Below, piece by piece: positions 25,208-34,487 of a DNA stretch of 41,771 nt. Every line of letters begins with the position of its first letter. The stretch's first letter is position 1. The DNA is from CAZGDV01 sp964524995. GTDB lineage: Bacteria; Chloroflexota; Dehalococcoidia; SZUA-161. The DNA is taken from positions 1 to 41,771 of the forward strand of contig CAZGDV010000010.1 of NCBI GenBank assembly GCA_964524995.1, read 5' to 3'. The notes beneath the pieces were generated by a model. That model searched no databases and had not been told where the DNA came from. It saw only the letters and a program-made list of their open reading frames with translations. A program made the position numbers and the translations under genes.

Positions 25208-25516
25208 CTATAGCAGCCCCGGTATGTTCATGCCGCCGGTTATCTTGCCAATGGAGTCCGCGGCCAGCTCTCTTGCCTTGTCCATTCCTTCGTTTACCGC
25301 GGCCAGGACGAGGTCCTCCAGCATCTCGACGTCTTCGGGATCGACCACTTCGGGATTGATCTTGATGGACTGCAGCTGCTGGTGGCCGCTCACCACCACC
25401 GTCACCGCCCCACCGCCGGCGCTCGCCTCCACCGTAGCCTTCCCCAACTCCTCCTGAGCCTTGGCCAGCTTGGCCTGCATCTGCTGCGCCTGGCGCAGTA
25501 TACCCTTATTCATCAT
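25208..25516 (-). CDS. ybaB: YbaB/EbfC nucleoid-associated protein
   Basis: A small DNA-binding dimer that helps organise the nucleoid. The 102 residues show the family pattern: an N-terminal helix rich in Gln and Lys (ILRQAQQMQAKLAKAQEEL), the sheet with GGGAVTVVVSGHQQLQSIKI, the INPEVVDPEDVEMLEDLV helix and a C-terminal GGMNIPGL tail. Two adjacent ATG codons (25516, 25513) could start it; GAGGAG lies seven bases before the first. The start overlaps the dnaX stop by 11 bases, so translation is coupled to dnaX. Confidence 0.95.
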   Translation of the reverse strand: MMNKGILRQAQQMQAKLAKAQEELGKATVEASAGGGAVTVVVSGHQQLQSIKINPEVVDPEDVEMLEDLVLAAVNEGMDKARELAADSIGKITGGMNIPGLL

Positions 25517-27188
25517 GTTTCGGCTCCTCTTCCATTATCCTGGCCCCCAGCCTGACTGCCGCATCGATCACCGGATGGTGACCCTTCTTCGGCGGCTGTG
25601 GTCTGTTATCCTCTTTCTTTGACTGTGTGCAGCGCACCTGGTAAGGCACATTGAAGACCTCTTGCAGCTTGACTTCCACCTGATGACGATACTTCGGGTC
25701 CTCTATCTTGTTCTTGTGAAACTCATAGCGGAAGTCGAGGGTCAGCACGTCGCCGCTGACATCGACAACCTCGCAGGAGCTCCTGAGCAGGGCATCCAGA
25801 TTGCCGCTCGACCCCATACCCTTGCACGCCTTGACGAAATCGCCCCAGTGTTCCCGTATCTGCTCCAGACTGTGGGGAGGTGGCGGGATGCTGCTTGCGG
25901 CGGGGGCGGCTGGCGCAGTCTCCTTGACTGCGGAGTGCTCTTGCGCCGGCTGCTCGTCCGCTGGAGCCCGGTACTGGGGAGTCGCCGGCACGTCCGGTAC
26001 GGACTCCGGCGTCCTCTCATCCTTCGGCGTGGGAGGCTTCTCCTTCGCCGCACCGGCGGCAGCGGCCTTCTTCTTCGCAGTGCCTTTGTCTGCTTGACCC
26101 TCAGCCTCGCCCTTCGGGCGCAGGCCACAGTCAACCAAAGCCAGCTCGAGCGGCAGGGTGGACTGCGGGTCCACACGGAAATCGATCTGGGCAAACACCT
26201 TGATGATGCTCGATATCTCGTTGAGAGAACGCAGTGAGACGAGAGTCTTCGCCTCCTCGGCATCCTCGGGCGACAGGTCGGCAGCTTCGGGCGCGCCCGC
26301 CTTGACCAGCAGAAGCCCTCTCAGGTACTCGGCCAGACTGCGGGTGAACTGCCGCAGGTCAACCCCATCTGCCGACAGGGTGTTGATCGTTGCAAAGCCA
26401 GCGGCTATGTCTCCCTTCACAGCATGCCTGGCCAACTCCCTCACCCGCTCATCATCGGTGATCCCGAGCTCCTCCCTTGCCTGGTCCAGGGTAACGTCCG
26501 TTCCATGATGAAGCACGATCTGTTCCAGTAGGTTCTCGGCGTCCCGGAGGCTTCCTGTAGCAGCCTTGGCCACGAGCATCAGGGCCTGGGGGCCGATATG
26601 GATGTCTTCCTGCCCGCAGATCTGCTCCAGCTTTCCGACTATGGCTGACTTCGGCACCCTCCTGAAGTCGAAGCGCTGGCACCGCGACAGGATCGTGGCT
26701 GGGACCTTGTGCACCTCCGTCGTGGCCAGCACGAACACAGCATGCGCCGGCGGCTCCTCAAGCGTCTTCAACAACGCGTTGAACGCCGGCTCGGTCAGCA
26801 TGTGGACTTCGTCTACTATGTAGACCTTGTACTTGGCCACACTTGGCGCGAAGTTGATCTTCTCACGTATGTCCCGTATCTCGTCTATGCCACGGTTCGA
26901 AGCACCATCGATTTCCATAAGGTCGAAGGCACGTCCCTCAGTGATCGCTTCGCAGATGCTGCATGCATTGCACGGCTCGCCGTCCTGAGGAGAGAGGCAG
27001 TTCATGGCCTTGGCGAGGATGCGACCGGTGCTCGTCTTGCCGGTGCCCCTTGGCCCACAAAACAGGTAGGCGTGGGCCAGCCTGCCTGTCCTGAGCGCGT
27101 TGAGCAGGGTTTGGGTGACTGGCTCCTGGCCGACTACCTCGGCCAGTGTCTGTGGACGCCACTTGCGATAGAGGACTTGTGAAGTCAT
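25506..27188 (-). CDS. dnaX: DNA polymerase III subunit gamma/tau
   Basis: Clamp-loader ATPase of the replicative polymerase. The 560 residues contain Walker A GPRGTGKT (45-52), zinc-binding cysteines at 64, 73, 76 and 79, Walker B VYIVDEVHML (122-131), sensor 1 and the SRCQRF arginine finger, followed by a Lys/Ala/Pro-rich linker and a C-terminal tau-like domain. I found no A6-type slippery site in the linker, so a frameshifted gamma form is not suggested. The ATG at 27188 is the first in frame and gives the usual LYRKWRPQ start. It has its own strong promoter (27246-27274) and leads the ybaB-recR-radical SAM-recO operon. Confidence 0.96.
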   Translation of the reverse strand: MTSQVLYRKWRPQTLAEVVGQEPVTQTLLNALRTGRLAHAYLFCGPRGTGKTSTGRILAKAMNCLSPQDGEPCNACSICEAITEGRAFDLMEIDGASNRGIDEIRDIREKINFAPSVAKYKVYIVDEVHMLTEPAFNALLKTLEEPPAHAVFVLATTEVHKVPATILSRCQRFDFRRVPKSAIVGKLEQICGQEDIHIGPQALMLVAKAATGSLRDAENLLEQIVLHHGTDVTLDQAREELGITDDERVRELARHAVKGDIAAGFATINTLSADGVDLRQFTRSLAEYLRGLLLVKAGAPEAADLSPEDAEEAKTLVSLRSLNEISSIIKVFAQIDFRVDPQSTLPLELALVDCGLRPKGEAEGQADKGTAKKKAAAAGAAKEKPPTPKDERTPESVPDVPATPQYRAPADEQPAQEHSAVKETAPAAPAASSIPPPPHSLEQIREHWGDFVKACKGMGSSGNLDALLRSSCEVVDVSGDVLTLDFRYEFHKNKIEDPKYRHQVEVKLQEVFNVPYQVRCTQSKKEDNRPQPPKKGHHPVIDAAVRLGARIMEEEPKHDE

Positions 27189-27245
27189 GCGTGCTCAGTG
27201 GGAGGCGACTGGCGGGTTAGTACAGGTTACTACACATCCGCTGCC

Positions 27246-27274
27246 ATTATAGGGCACACTGTCCAGTTCTTCAA
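27246..27274 (-). promoter_or_regulatory. Promoter of the dnaX-recR-recO operon
   Basis: On the minus strand, TTGAAG (27269-27274), a 17-bp spacer and consensus TATAAT (27246-27251). The start of transcription would be near 27239, about 51 nt before the dnaX ATG. It separates this operon from the nuo-ybeY unit upstream. Confidence 0.65.
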
Positions 27275-27318
27275 TCAACAGCCAAGCTGACTCGGCCCCG
27301 GCTCGGGAAGTACTCGTC

Positions 27319-27786
27319 TCAGCCTGCCATAGCGCCGATTACCTGCGCCTCCATCGCCTTCATACGCCGTTCATCTTCAGGTTCCTCGTGATCATATCCG
27401 AGAAGATGGAGAACGCCGTGCGCCAACAGCAGCGCCAGTTCAATCTCCAGCGAGTGCCCGAACTCCTCGGCCTGCTGCTTCGCTCTGGGGAACGAGACCA
27501 CGACGTCGCCTAGATGCCTGGTCGAACCGGCAGGCGACGCAAAGGACGCTCCGTCTGCGGACTCCGCCAGGGGGAAGGCCAGTACGTCAGTGGTACGATC
27601 GACGCCGCGATATTGCCTGTTGAGGGCATGCACCGTCTCGTCGCCCGCTATCACGAGGCTCAGCTCCAACGGAGAGCTGATGCCGACCGCCGCGATCGTT
27701 GCCCGCACGATCCGCCTGAGCCAGGGCCGGGATATGGCCCCCACGAAGGGCGACTCGATCTGGATTGTCAGATGAACACGCGACAT
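27319..27786 (-). CDS. ybeY: Endoribonuclease YbeY
   Basis: Zinc-dependent RNase involved in 16S rRNA 3'-end maturation and ribosome quality control. The 155 residues contain LNRQYRGVDRTTDVLAFPL and the metal-binding motif HGVLHLLGYDH with three histidines near the C-terminus. The ATG at 27786 is chosen for family length; a longer frame begins at 27828, and neither has a strong ribosome binding site. The gene follows nuoN by 60 bp with no clear promoter, so it is probably the last gene of the nuo transcript. Confidence 0.93.
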   Translation of the reverse strand: MSRVHLTIQIESPFVGAISRPWLRRIVRATIAAVGISSPLELSLVIAGDETVHALNRQYRGVDRTTDVLAFPLAESADGASFASPAGSTRHLGDVVVSFPRAKQQAEEFGHSLEIELALLLAHGVLHLLGYDHEEPEDERRMKAMEAQVIGAMAG

Positions 27787-27846
27787 GGTTGCTGGTCCAT
27801 GAAGAGTTCCGGTGGAGATGAACCGCATTCCCGGTGAGGGCGCAGG

Positions 27847-29289
27847 CTACGGGAACGTGGCAAAGGTCTCGACTGCCCTCTCGGCCACATCGATCACGAG
27901 ACCGGGCACGATGCCGAGGAGCAGGACGCCGACGAATGACAGGGCGAGGGCGAGCCGCACAGGCGCTGACGAGGGTATCGGCTCGTCAGATGCAGGCTCA
28001 CCAGTCACCATTAGCTTGACAACCCTGAGGTAGTAGTAGGCGGACACAACGGAGTTGAGAACAGCGATGATGACGAGCCACAGCAGACCCTCATCGATGG
28101 CAGCCCTGAATATGTAGAACTTCGCCATGAACCCCACGGCGGGAGGGATTCCGATCAGCGAGATCAGACATACGATGAGAACAAAGGCAATCACAGGGGA
28201 CCTGCGCATCATTCCGGAGAAGTCGGCTATCTCGTCGCTTCCTGTCTTGTTCGAGATGGCTATGATTGCTATGAACGCGCCCATGTTGGCCAGAGCATAG
28301 CCTGCCAGGAAGAACATGATCCCGCTCTGGCCCGCCGCGCCGATCGCAGCCAGGCCAACCATGAGGTAGCCCGCGTGCGCGATGCTGGAGTATCCCAGCA
28401 TTCTCTTGATATTGCTCTGTGACAGGGCGACGACATTTCCGACGGTCATCGAGATAGCGCCCAGGATCGCGAACATCATCGACCAGTCCCCGCTGAACGG
28501 CCCGAATGCCTCGTAGAATATCCTCAGGACCACAGCAAACCCTGCCGCCTTACTCGCCACGGAGAGGTAGGCGGTGATGGGAGTCGGTGCGCCTTCGTAC
28601 ACGTCGGGCACCCACATCTGGAACGGCACCGACGCTATCTTGAATCCGAGGCCCGCGACCATGAGAACAACGCCCAGCAGCAGGGCGGGACTGTCGAGGA
28701 GTTGACCCGAGGACGCGAGGTCGGTGATCCTGGCGACGATCTCCGTCAGGTGAGTCGTGCCGGTGAGGCCGAACACGAAGGCCATCCCCATAAGGAGGGT
28801 AGCAGACGCGATCGCGCCGAGCAGCAGGTATTTGAGTCCGGCCTCGCTCGACTTCGGGTTCTTGAGCATAGATACGAGTGCGTACAGACATATGCTGGCC
28901 AACTCGAGCGCGACGTAGATCGAGATCAGCTCCCCGGTGGACGCCATGAGCATCAGGCCACCGGCCGAGAGGAGGATCAGCGCGTAGTACTCGCCCTGGA
29001 AGCGGGCGAACTTACTCACATAGTCGGTCGAGGAGAGTATCACGAGCCCTACAATGCCCACGATGAGGAATCTGAAGAAGACACTGAAGTCGTCGACCAC
29101 AAGCATGCCTGCGAACGACGTCTTGTCATCCCCCCAAAGTAGCACGGTGAACGCAATCGGGAGCGCGAGCCCGGCGAAGCTGACGAAGGCCAGCACCTTC
29201 TTGTTCTCCTTGATGAAGAGATCAAGAAGGATGACTGCCAGGGCAACCCCGCAGAGGCTCAGTTCAGGAGACAGCAACCAGAAATCCAA
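27847..29289 (-). CDS. nuoN: Complex I subunit NuoN
   Basis: Antiporter-like proton-pumping membrane subunit of complex I, 480 residues with about 14 membrane helices. The chain has the family's YVALELASICLYALV glutamate helix, KIASVPFQMWVPDVYEGAPTP with its central lysine, and KRMLGYSSIAHAGYLM. The start is a TTG at 29289 behind a G-rich GGGGG stretch; no ATG or GTG nearby would keep the first membrane helix. It follows nuoM by 30 bp as the last nuo gene. Confidence 0.96.
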   Translation of the reverse strand: MDFWLLSPELSLCGVALAVILLDLFIKENKKVLAFVSFAGLALPIAFTVLLWGDDKTSFAGMLVVDDFSVFFRFLIVGIVGLVILSSTDYVSKFARFQGEYYALILLSAGGLMLMASTGELISIYVALELASICLYALVSMLKNPKSSEAGLKYLLLGAIASATLLMGMAFVFGLTGTTHLTEIVARITDLASSGQLLDSPALLLGVVLMVAGLGFKIASVPFQMWVPDVYEGAPTPITAYLSVASKAAGFAVVLRIFYEAFGPFSGDWSMMFAILGAISMTVGNVVALSQSNIKRMLGYSSIAHAGYLMVGLAAIGAAGQSGIMFFLAGYALANMGAFIAIIAISNKTGSDEIADFSGMMRRSPVIAFVLIVCLISLIGIPPAVGFMAKFYIFRAAIDEGLLWLVIIAVLNSVVSAYYYLRVVKLMVTGEPASDEPIPSSAPVRLALALSFVGVLLLGIVPGLVIDVAERAVETFATFP

Positions 29290-29319
29290 TTACAAACCCC
29301 CGACAAGCGAGACTATCTA

Positions 29320-30804
29320 TCAGCCCATTCCACCGAACACAGGGCCGATCATATCCGTGAGTATGCTGGGCCGTACGCCGAACAGAATTATCACCGCCAC
29401 CATGGCGAAGATGTAGGCCTTCTCCATCCAGTCGGCGTCACCGGAGCCATCGTACTCCGGCTTCGGGTCCCTGTAGAAGACCCGCTCCAGCATCCAGAGT
29501 ATGTATCCTGCGCCTATGACGATTCCCAGAATGGCTATGACCACTGCGGCCTTGATTCCGACGAACACCTCGGTGCTACCCGCGAGCCCGTAGCTGCCAA
29601 CGAAGGTGATGAACTCAGCAGCGAACCCCACCGTGGTAGGAAGGCCGAGAGCCGCCAGTCCGGCTATGCTGAATACGACTGCGATCACCGGCATCTGCCT
29701 GGCCAAGCCTCCCAGCAAGGGGATCTGGCGCTGGTGCGTCTTGTCGTATACCAGGCCCACCATGGCGAACAAGAGGCCGGAGATGAGACCATGGCTCACC
29801 ATCTGCAGAGTTGCACCCGTGATGCTGACCTGGTTCAACGCGAAGATGCCCAGGAGGACGAAGCCCATATGGCTCACAGAGCTGTACGCGATCAGCCTCT
29901 TGAGGTCCGTCTGCCGCATCGTCGCGGCTGCACCATACAAGACGCTGACAACCGCGAAGATCACGAGCAGCAACGAATAGCTGTCGGCCACGTTCGGGAC
30001 CAGTGCCCCTTCACCATACCCGGCTACCAGGCGCACCATTCCATACGAGCCCATCTTCAGCAACACGCCCGCCAGCATGACGCTGACGGCCGTCGGCGCG
30101 TCGGTATGGGCATCGGGGAGCCACGTGTGAAGCGGAACTATAGGCAACTTGATCGCAAATGCGAGGAATATCAGGAAGAAGATGGCCGTAAACGGTATCG
30201 TGCCGGCGGCCCACGCATTGCCCCGCGCGATCTCGAGCATGTCGAACGTGTGCGGGTCCGTGTGGAAATACAGCGTCAGTATGCCGGCCAGCATGAACGC
30301 GCTGCCGAACAAAGTGTAGGTTACGAACTTGATCGCCGAGTACTCACGCCTGCCGCCGCCCCATACCGAGATGAGCATGTACATCGGGATGAGTTCCACT
30401 TCCCAGAACAGGAAGAAGAGCAGCAGATCCACGGAGGCGAACACTCCGAGGATACCGGTCTCGAGGAGGAGCAACCATATGTAGTACTCTTTGACCCTGG
30501 TCTGGATCTTCCACGATACGAAGACCGCCACAAAGCCGAGGAACGTCGTCAGCAGAAGGAGCGGCATGCTCAGGCCATCGACGCCCAGGTAGTATTGGGC
30601 GCCGAGCGCCTTGATCCAACTCACCTGCTCGACGAACTGAAGCCCCGCGACGCTACGATCGAACTGGACGAACGCAACGAGGGCCAGGATGAAGGACACA
30701 AGCGTGAATAAGGCCGCCATCAACCTGACGGTTCTGGCCTGCCTCGCCAGGAGAGCTATGACTATTGCCCCTATAGCGGGGATGAAAAGGATCGCCGAGA
30801 GCAA
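29320..30804 (-). CDS. nuoM: Complex I subunit NuoM
   Basis: Antiporter-like membrane subunit, 494 residues, about 14 helices. Visible signatures include the glutamate helix FLFWEVELIPMYMLISVWGG, the lysine region FAIKLPIVPLHTWLPDAHTDAPT and LKRLIAYSSVSHMGFVLLG. The TTG start at 30804 has AGGAG eight bases upstream. It lies 40 bp after nuoL. All residues normally needed for proton transfer appear present, so the pump module seems complete. Confidence 0.97.
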   Translation of the reverse strand: MLSAILFIPAIGAIVIALLARQARTVRLMAALFTLVSFILALVAFVQFDRSVAGLQFVEQVSWIKALGAQYYLGVDGLSMPLLLLTTFLGFVAVFVSWKIQTRVKEYYIWLLLLETGILGVFASVDLLLFFLFWEVELIPMYMLISVWGGGRREYSAIKFVTYTLFGSAFMLAGILTLYFHTDPHTFDMLEIARGNAWAAGTIPFTAIFFLIFLAFAIKLPIVPLHTWLPDAHTDAPTAVSVMLAGVLLKMGSYGMVRLVAGYGEGALVPNVADSYSLLLVIFAVVSVLYGAAATMRQTDLKRLIAYSSVSHMGFVLLGIFALNQVSITGATLQMVSHGLISGLLFAMVGLVYDKTHQRQIPLLGGLARQMPVIAVVFSIAGLAALGLPTTVGFAAEFITFVGSYGLAGSTEVFVGIKAAVVIAILGIVIGAGYILWMLERVFYRDPKPEYDGSGDADWMEKAYIFAMVAVIILFGVRPSILTDMIGPVFGGMG

Positions 30805-30844
30805 GTCAACAACTCCTATTCATCGTATTTCTTCGATCTCACTA

Positions 30845-32878
30845 TCAGTCAACTGCGAAGAAGACGATCATTATGACAAGTATGCCGATCGCAATCGCGA
30901 GGCCATAAGCTTGAAGCTGACCGGTCTCCACTCTGCGCAGCCTGCCGCCGATACCCATGGTCAGACTGGCGACGCCGTTGACCGTGCCATCGACTACATA
31001 CGTGTCGAACAGCTCGACAGCGTAGTTGATACCGTTCTGCAGAATGCGAATCACGAAGAGCTGCTCGTATATCTCGTCCATGTAGTACTTCCGGGACAAT
31101 AGCGTGTACACGGGCGCGAACACACGCCCTATGCTCTCCGCCGAGATCCACTTGGCCTTGTAGATGGCATAAGCTGCTCCTATGCCCGCCAGGGCCACCA
31201 CTAGGGCTATGAGCGGCATTGCCTCATCGCCGACCTTGGTGAAGAGGTCGAAGAAGCCGTGACTGTGCCAGTGCAAGTGCGCTTCTTCCCAGACCCTGCT
31301 GGTAGCCGCGAGGAACTTGCCTACCCCTCCGGCCCAGAAGGTCCACCCGCACCCCACCGCCATGATGGCCAATACGGTCATCGGAAGGAGCATGACCTTC
31401 GGCGACTCGTGCGGCTCGCTGTGGCCGTGCTCGTCACCGTGCGCATGGCTCGGGTCGCCACCACGGTACTCACCGTAGAATGTCATGAATATGGCCCTGA
31501 ACATATAGAAGGCCGTCATGAAGACGGTGATCATCGCCAGCCAGAAGAGAGCGGGCGTGTGCTCCCACGCATTGAGCACGATCATGTCCTTGCTCCAGAA
31601 GCCTGCCAAAGGCCATATGCCGGCCAGGGAAAGCGACCCGGCAAGGAACACAATGAAGGTCCACGGCTGGTACTTCTTCAAGCCTCCCATGAGGCGCATG
31701 TCGAATGTGCCGGTAGCGTGGCTCACGCTGCCAGCGCCAAGGAACAGGAGGCACTTGAAGAACGCGTGAGTGAACAGGTGGAAGATGCCGACGGACACCC
31801 CCAGCCAGATTGCGGCTTCGACGGTGAGAAGCTGGTCGTGGTAGTGCAACTCTCCCCCGTTCAGCACCTGGTTCACCGCTACACCCACGGAGCCGAGGCC
31901 GAGCATCATGTATCCGAGCTGGCTGATCGTGGAGTAGGCGAGGACACGTTTGATATCGTTCGCCACAAGGCCCATGGTGGCCGCGAATATCGCCGTCACG
32001 CCGCCGATGACCGCCACCATTGTGATGGCGGGCTCCGACACTACGAAGAGCGGCAACATCCTGGCGACCAAATAGACACCGGCGGCTACCATGGTCGCAG
32101 CATGGATCAAGGAGCTGACGGGCGTCGGGCCTTCCATCGCGTCGGGCAGCCACGTGTGCAGCGGGAACTGCGCCGACTTGCCCACCGCGCCGGAGAACAC
32201 CCCCATGGCCCCGAGGGTCAGCGCGGGGAAGCCGATAGCTCCGGCGAGCGCGAGCTCGTTCAGGCCGTTAGCGCCGTGAATCTCGAACGTTCCGGTTGTG
32301 AAGTAGAGGATCAGAATGCCTACGAGGAACCCGAAGTCACCGAACCTGGTGACGATAAAGGCCTTCTTGGCCGCCGCCGCCGCCGAGGGCTTGTGGAACC
32401 AGAAGCCGATCAGGAGGTAAGAGCCCAGGCCGACGCCCTCCCAGAAGACATAGACCAGCATGATGTTGGAGGCCAGCACGAGGCCCAGCATCGACGCCGT
32501 GAACAGCGACATGAAGCAGAAGTAGCGGATGTACCCGGTGTCACCGGCCATGTAGCCCTGCGAGTAGATCTGGACCATCAGGCTGATGCCGGTAACCACG
32601 ATGAGCATCATGGCCGTCAGCTCGTCGGCGTAGAACCCGAGGCTGATTGAGAAGTTGCCGATGACGGCCCACTCGGCGTTCCCCATGATGGGCCCGGCGC
32701 TGAAGTCATGGCCCGCCAGCACCCATATCGAGAGGCCGAGAGCCGCCGCCAGGCATCCGATGATGGTGTAGCCCGCAAGCTTGGGGCTATTCTTGAAGAA
32801 CGGCCTCAGCACGAGGCCGATGAAGACCATCGAGAACACCGGCAGCAGGAAAATGGCGAACAGTACGTTCCCGGACAA
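30845..32878 (-). CDS. nuoL: Complex I subunit NuoL
   Basis: Distal antiporter-like subunit with the long lateral helix, 677 residues. It has the conserved YVFWEGVGLGSYLLIGFW glutamate (147), KSAQFPLHTWLPDAMEGPTP with the key lysine at 234, and KRVLAYSTISQLGYMMLG. A histidine-rich loop HAHGDEHGHSEPH (478-490) precedes the C-terminal part. The lateral helix and anchoring helix follow at the C-terminus. TTG start at 32878 with AAGGTG six bases upstream, three bases after the stop of the DUF2007-like gene, so translation is coupled. Confidence 0.97.
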   Translation of the reverse strand: MSGNVLFAIFLLPVFSMVFIGLVLRPFFKNSPKLAGYTIIGCLAAALGLSIWVLAGHDFSAGPIMGNAEWAVIGNFSISLGFYADELTAMMLIVVTGISLMVQIYSQGYMAGDTGYIRYFCFMSLFTASMLGLVLASNIMLVYVFWEGVGLGSYLLIGFWFHKPSAAAAAKKAFIVTRFGDFGFLVGILILYFTTGTFEIHGANGLNELALAGAIGFPALTLGAMGVFSGAVGKSAQFPLHTWLPDAMEGPTPVSSLIHAATMVAAGVYLVARMLPLFVVSEPAITMVAVIGGVTAIFAATMGLVANDIKRVLAYSTISQLGYMMLGLGSVGVAVNQVLNGGELHYHDQLLTVEAAIWLGVSVGIFHLFTHAFFKCLLFLGAGSVSHATGTFDMRLMGGLKKYQPWTFIVFLAGSLSLAGIWPLAGFWSKDMIVLNAWEHTPALFWLAMITVFMTAFYMFRAIFMTFYGEYRGGDPSHAHGDEHGHSEPHESPKVMLLPMTVLAIMAVGCGWTFWAGGVGKFLAATSRVWEEAHLHWHSHGFFDLFTKVGDEAMPLIALVVALAGIGAAYAIYKAKWISAESIGRVFAPVYTLLSRKYYMDEIYEQLFVIRILQNGINYAVELFDTYVVDGTVNGVASLTMGIGGRLRRVETGQLQAYGLAIAIGILVIMIVFFAVD

Positions 32879-32881
32879 CTT

Positions 32882-33070
32882 CTACACCTTCCTCAGTATG
32901 TCATCCAGCAGATGCTTCTTGATCTCCGGAACCAGAACCCGGTAGCTGGCCTTCTCGCCCGCCTCGTCGCCCGCCGGGAGGAGCCTGGTGGGAATACCCT
33001 CGCCCTCGAACAGCTCCTTCCACATCTCGGCGGCCATCAGGTTGGGCACCACTCTGAACTCGGTCCACAT
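32882..33070 (-). CDS. DUF2007-like small protein embedded in the nuo operon
   Basis: A 62-residue soluble protein. The pattern is a beta-strand FRVVPNLMAAEMWKELFEGEG followed by IPTRLLP, a polar loop, a strand YRVLVP and a final helix; written shorter, it has the NxxxAEMxxxLFExEGIPxxL core that resembles the DUF2007 (putative signal transducing protein) family, a ferredoxin-like fold with no proven function. It lies between nuoK (22-bp gap) and nuoL (3-bp gap) on the same strand, so it is co-transcribed and probably translationally coupled with nuoL. The ribosome binding site is weak. It is not a core complex I subunit; an accessory or regulatory role is an inference from position only. Confidence 0.75.
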   Translation of the reverse strand: MWTEFRVVPNLMAAEMWKELFEGEGIPTRLLPAGDEAGEKASYRVLVPEIKKHLLDDILRKV

Positions 33071-33092
33071 AGGCCAGATTACACTCCGTTCA

Positions 33093-33404
33093 CTACCACT
33101 TCATCAGGTCTACCTGCTCGACGTCGATCGTGCGCCGGCTGCGGTAGACCGAAATCACTATCGCCAGCCCGACAGCCGCCTCCGCGGCGGCTACCGTCAT
33201 GACGAAGATGGCGAAGACATGGCCGGTCAGCATTACGAAATCGGGCACCAGGTAGCGGGAGAAGGCGACTATCGCGATGTTGACCGCGGTGAGCATGATC
33301 TCGATACACATCAGCACGGCGACGGCATTCCTCTTGGCGAGAGCGCCGTACAGACCGATCGAGAAGAGTATCGCCGACAGAATCAGATAATGCTCAATAC
33401 CCAT
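33093..33404 (-). CDS. nuoK: Complex I subunit NuoK
   Basis: Small membrane subunit with three helices, 103 residues, taking part in the proton channel that links the quinone site to the antiporter subunits. The conserved buried glutamates are seen in NAVAVLMCIEIMLTAVNI and VAAAEAAVGLAI. The ATG at 33404 lies two bases after the nuoJ stop with AAGGA upstream. Length and order are normal. Confidence 0.97.
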   Translation of the reverse strand: MGIEHYLILSAILFSIGLYGALAKRNAVAVLMCIEIMLTAVNIAIVAFSRYLVPDFVMLTGHVFAIFVMTVAAAEAAVGLAIVISVYRSRRTIDVEQVDLMKW

Positions 33405-33406
33405 GA

Positions 33407-33985
33407 CTAGTCCTTGCTCCTGACAAGCACCACGGCTCCTATCAGCGCGCCCAGCAGGAGCACCGATGCGACCTCAAACGGAAGCACGAAACCTCTATCC
33501 CTGTCGAATAGCGCTACGGCGATGCCGTCCGTCGTCGGCTCGTCGAGCGGAACCAGCGCCGCCTGCGGAACCGTCTCAGTCGTCGTACCGGCGTCAGTCT
33601 CCACTACTACGTCCACAGTCGGAAGCTCGGCAACCGCATATTCGCTGTCTTCCCAGTCTGTGGCCACGACAACCGCTATGAAGGTCGCCAGGACCAGCAC
33701 CGCCACCAGCAGCGCCGGCCCGTTCATTCGATTGAACGGGTTGCCCTGCTGGATATTGCGCGTAAGCATGATGGCGAACATGAGCAGGATGCCGATCGCG
33801 CCTACGTAGACGAGGACCTGGACCGCCGCCAGGAAATCGGCGTTCAGAGTGATATAGATGCCCGCCGCCCCGAAGAAGCAGAGCACCAGCAGGAGCGCGG
33901 CGCGGAACACATCCCTCAGCAGCACGACGCCCGCCGCTGAGACCACCATGATGATGGCGATAATCCAGAACGCTAGATCAATCAT
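33407..33985 (-). CDS. nuoJ: Complex I subunit NuoJ
   Basis: Membrane subunit with five helices, 192 residues from the ATG at 33985. The functionally central helix 3 is visible as VLVYVGAIGILLMFAIML. Between helices 4 and 5 there is a long acidic, Thr/Val-rich loop of about 60 residues, probably outside the cell. The earlier frame up to 34063 would read into nuoI and is not used. The start overlaps the nuoI stop by eight bases, so translation is coupled. Confidence 0.95.
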   Translation of the reverse strand: MIDLAFWIIAIIMVVSAAGVVLLRDVFRAALLLVLCFFGAAGIYITLNADFLAAVQVLVYVGAIGILLMFAIMLTRNIQQGNPFNRMNGPALLVAVLVLATFIAVVVATDWEDSEYAVAELPTVDVVVETDAGTTTETVPQAALVPLDEPTTDGIAVALFDRDRGFVLPFEVASVLLLGALIGAVVLVRSKD

Positions 33986-34487
33986 GTTCCTTGACCAACT
34001 CTTGCGAGAACTCGCCGTAGACCAGGAGCGTCTGCCTCGGGATACCGGCCTCCAGCTCGGCATGCCCGTAGGCGCTCGCGCTGGCGTCGGGGGACATCAG
34101 TGTCTCCCTGTCAGCCCACAGCAACCGGCGGCTGTACCTGGCCTGCTCGTAGCTCTGGCCCATGTACAGCGCATTGTAGGGACATGCCTCCACGCAGAGT
34201 CCGCAGTACATGCATCTCCCCGTGTCGATCACGATCTTGTCAACGACGTATCTGTTCTCCTCGCCGGGCGATGTCTCCACGTGTATCACGCCGTGGGGGC
34301 AACTCTTGGCACAGGTCCCGCATCCGGTGCACAGGTCCGCCCTCCAGACGAACTGCTGTCCTCGGATCCGTCGAGACGGCTGGAGCCTCTTTTCCGGGTA
34401 TTGAGTTGTGATGTTAGGCCGGAACAGATGCCTTAGGGTCACGCGCAACCCCTTGGCTATCCCGAGGCCATAACGCTCGAACGCCAA
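33978..34487 (-). CDS. nuoI: Complex I subunit NuoI (two 4Fe-4S clusters)
   Basis: Carries iron-sulfur clusters N6a and N6b, which pass electrons toward NuoB. The two binding motifs are complete: cysteines 53, 56, 59, 63 and 92, 95, 98, 102, each in CxxCxxCxxxCP. The 169-residue chain starts with the usual GLGIAKGLRVTLRHLF amphipathic helix. The start is a TTG at 34487 with a perfect GGAGGAGG five bases upstream. This places the first 74 bases inside the nuoH reading frame, an unusually deep overlap. Confidence 0.95.
   Translation of the reverse strand: MAFERYGLGIAKGLRVTLRHLFRPNITTQYPEKRLQPSRRIRGQQFVWRADLCTGCGTCAKSCPHGVIHVETSPGEENRYVVDKIVIDTGRCMYCGLCVEACPYNALYMGQSYEQARYSRRLLWADRETLMSPDASASAYGHAELEAGIPRQTLLVYGEFSQELVKEHD

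Noticed and set aside
25506..27188. Programmed frameshift in dnaX
   Set aside because: No A6-type slippery run or matching stem was seen in the linker. The lysine run there is coded with AAG codons broken by G.
29734..30711. 325-codon rightward open frame opposite nuoM
   Set aside because: Antisense shadow of a certain gene, with highly charged composition and no ribosome binding site.
31259..32650. 463-codon rightward open frame opposite nuoL
   Set aside because: It is the exact antisense of nuoL, rich in Arg, His, Asp and Gly with no domain. Long antisense frames are expected opposite GC-rich genes.
33986..34063. N-terminal extension of nuoJ
   Set aside because: The extra 26 residues (Ser/Arg/Trp-rich) are the nuoI sequence in another frame; the ATG at 33985 gives the normal NuoJ start.
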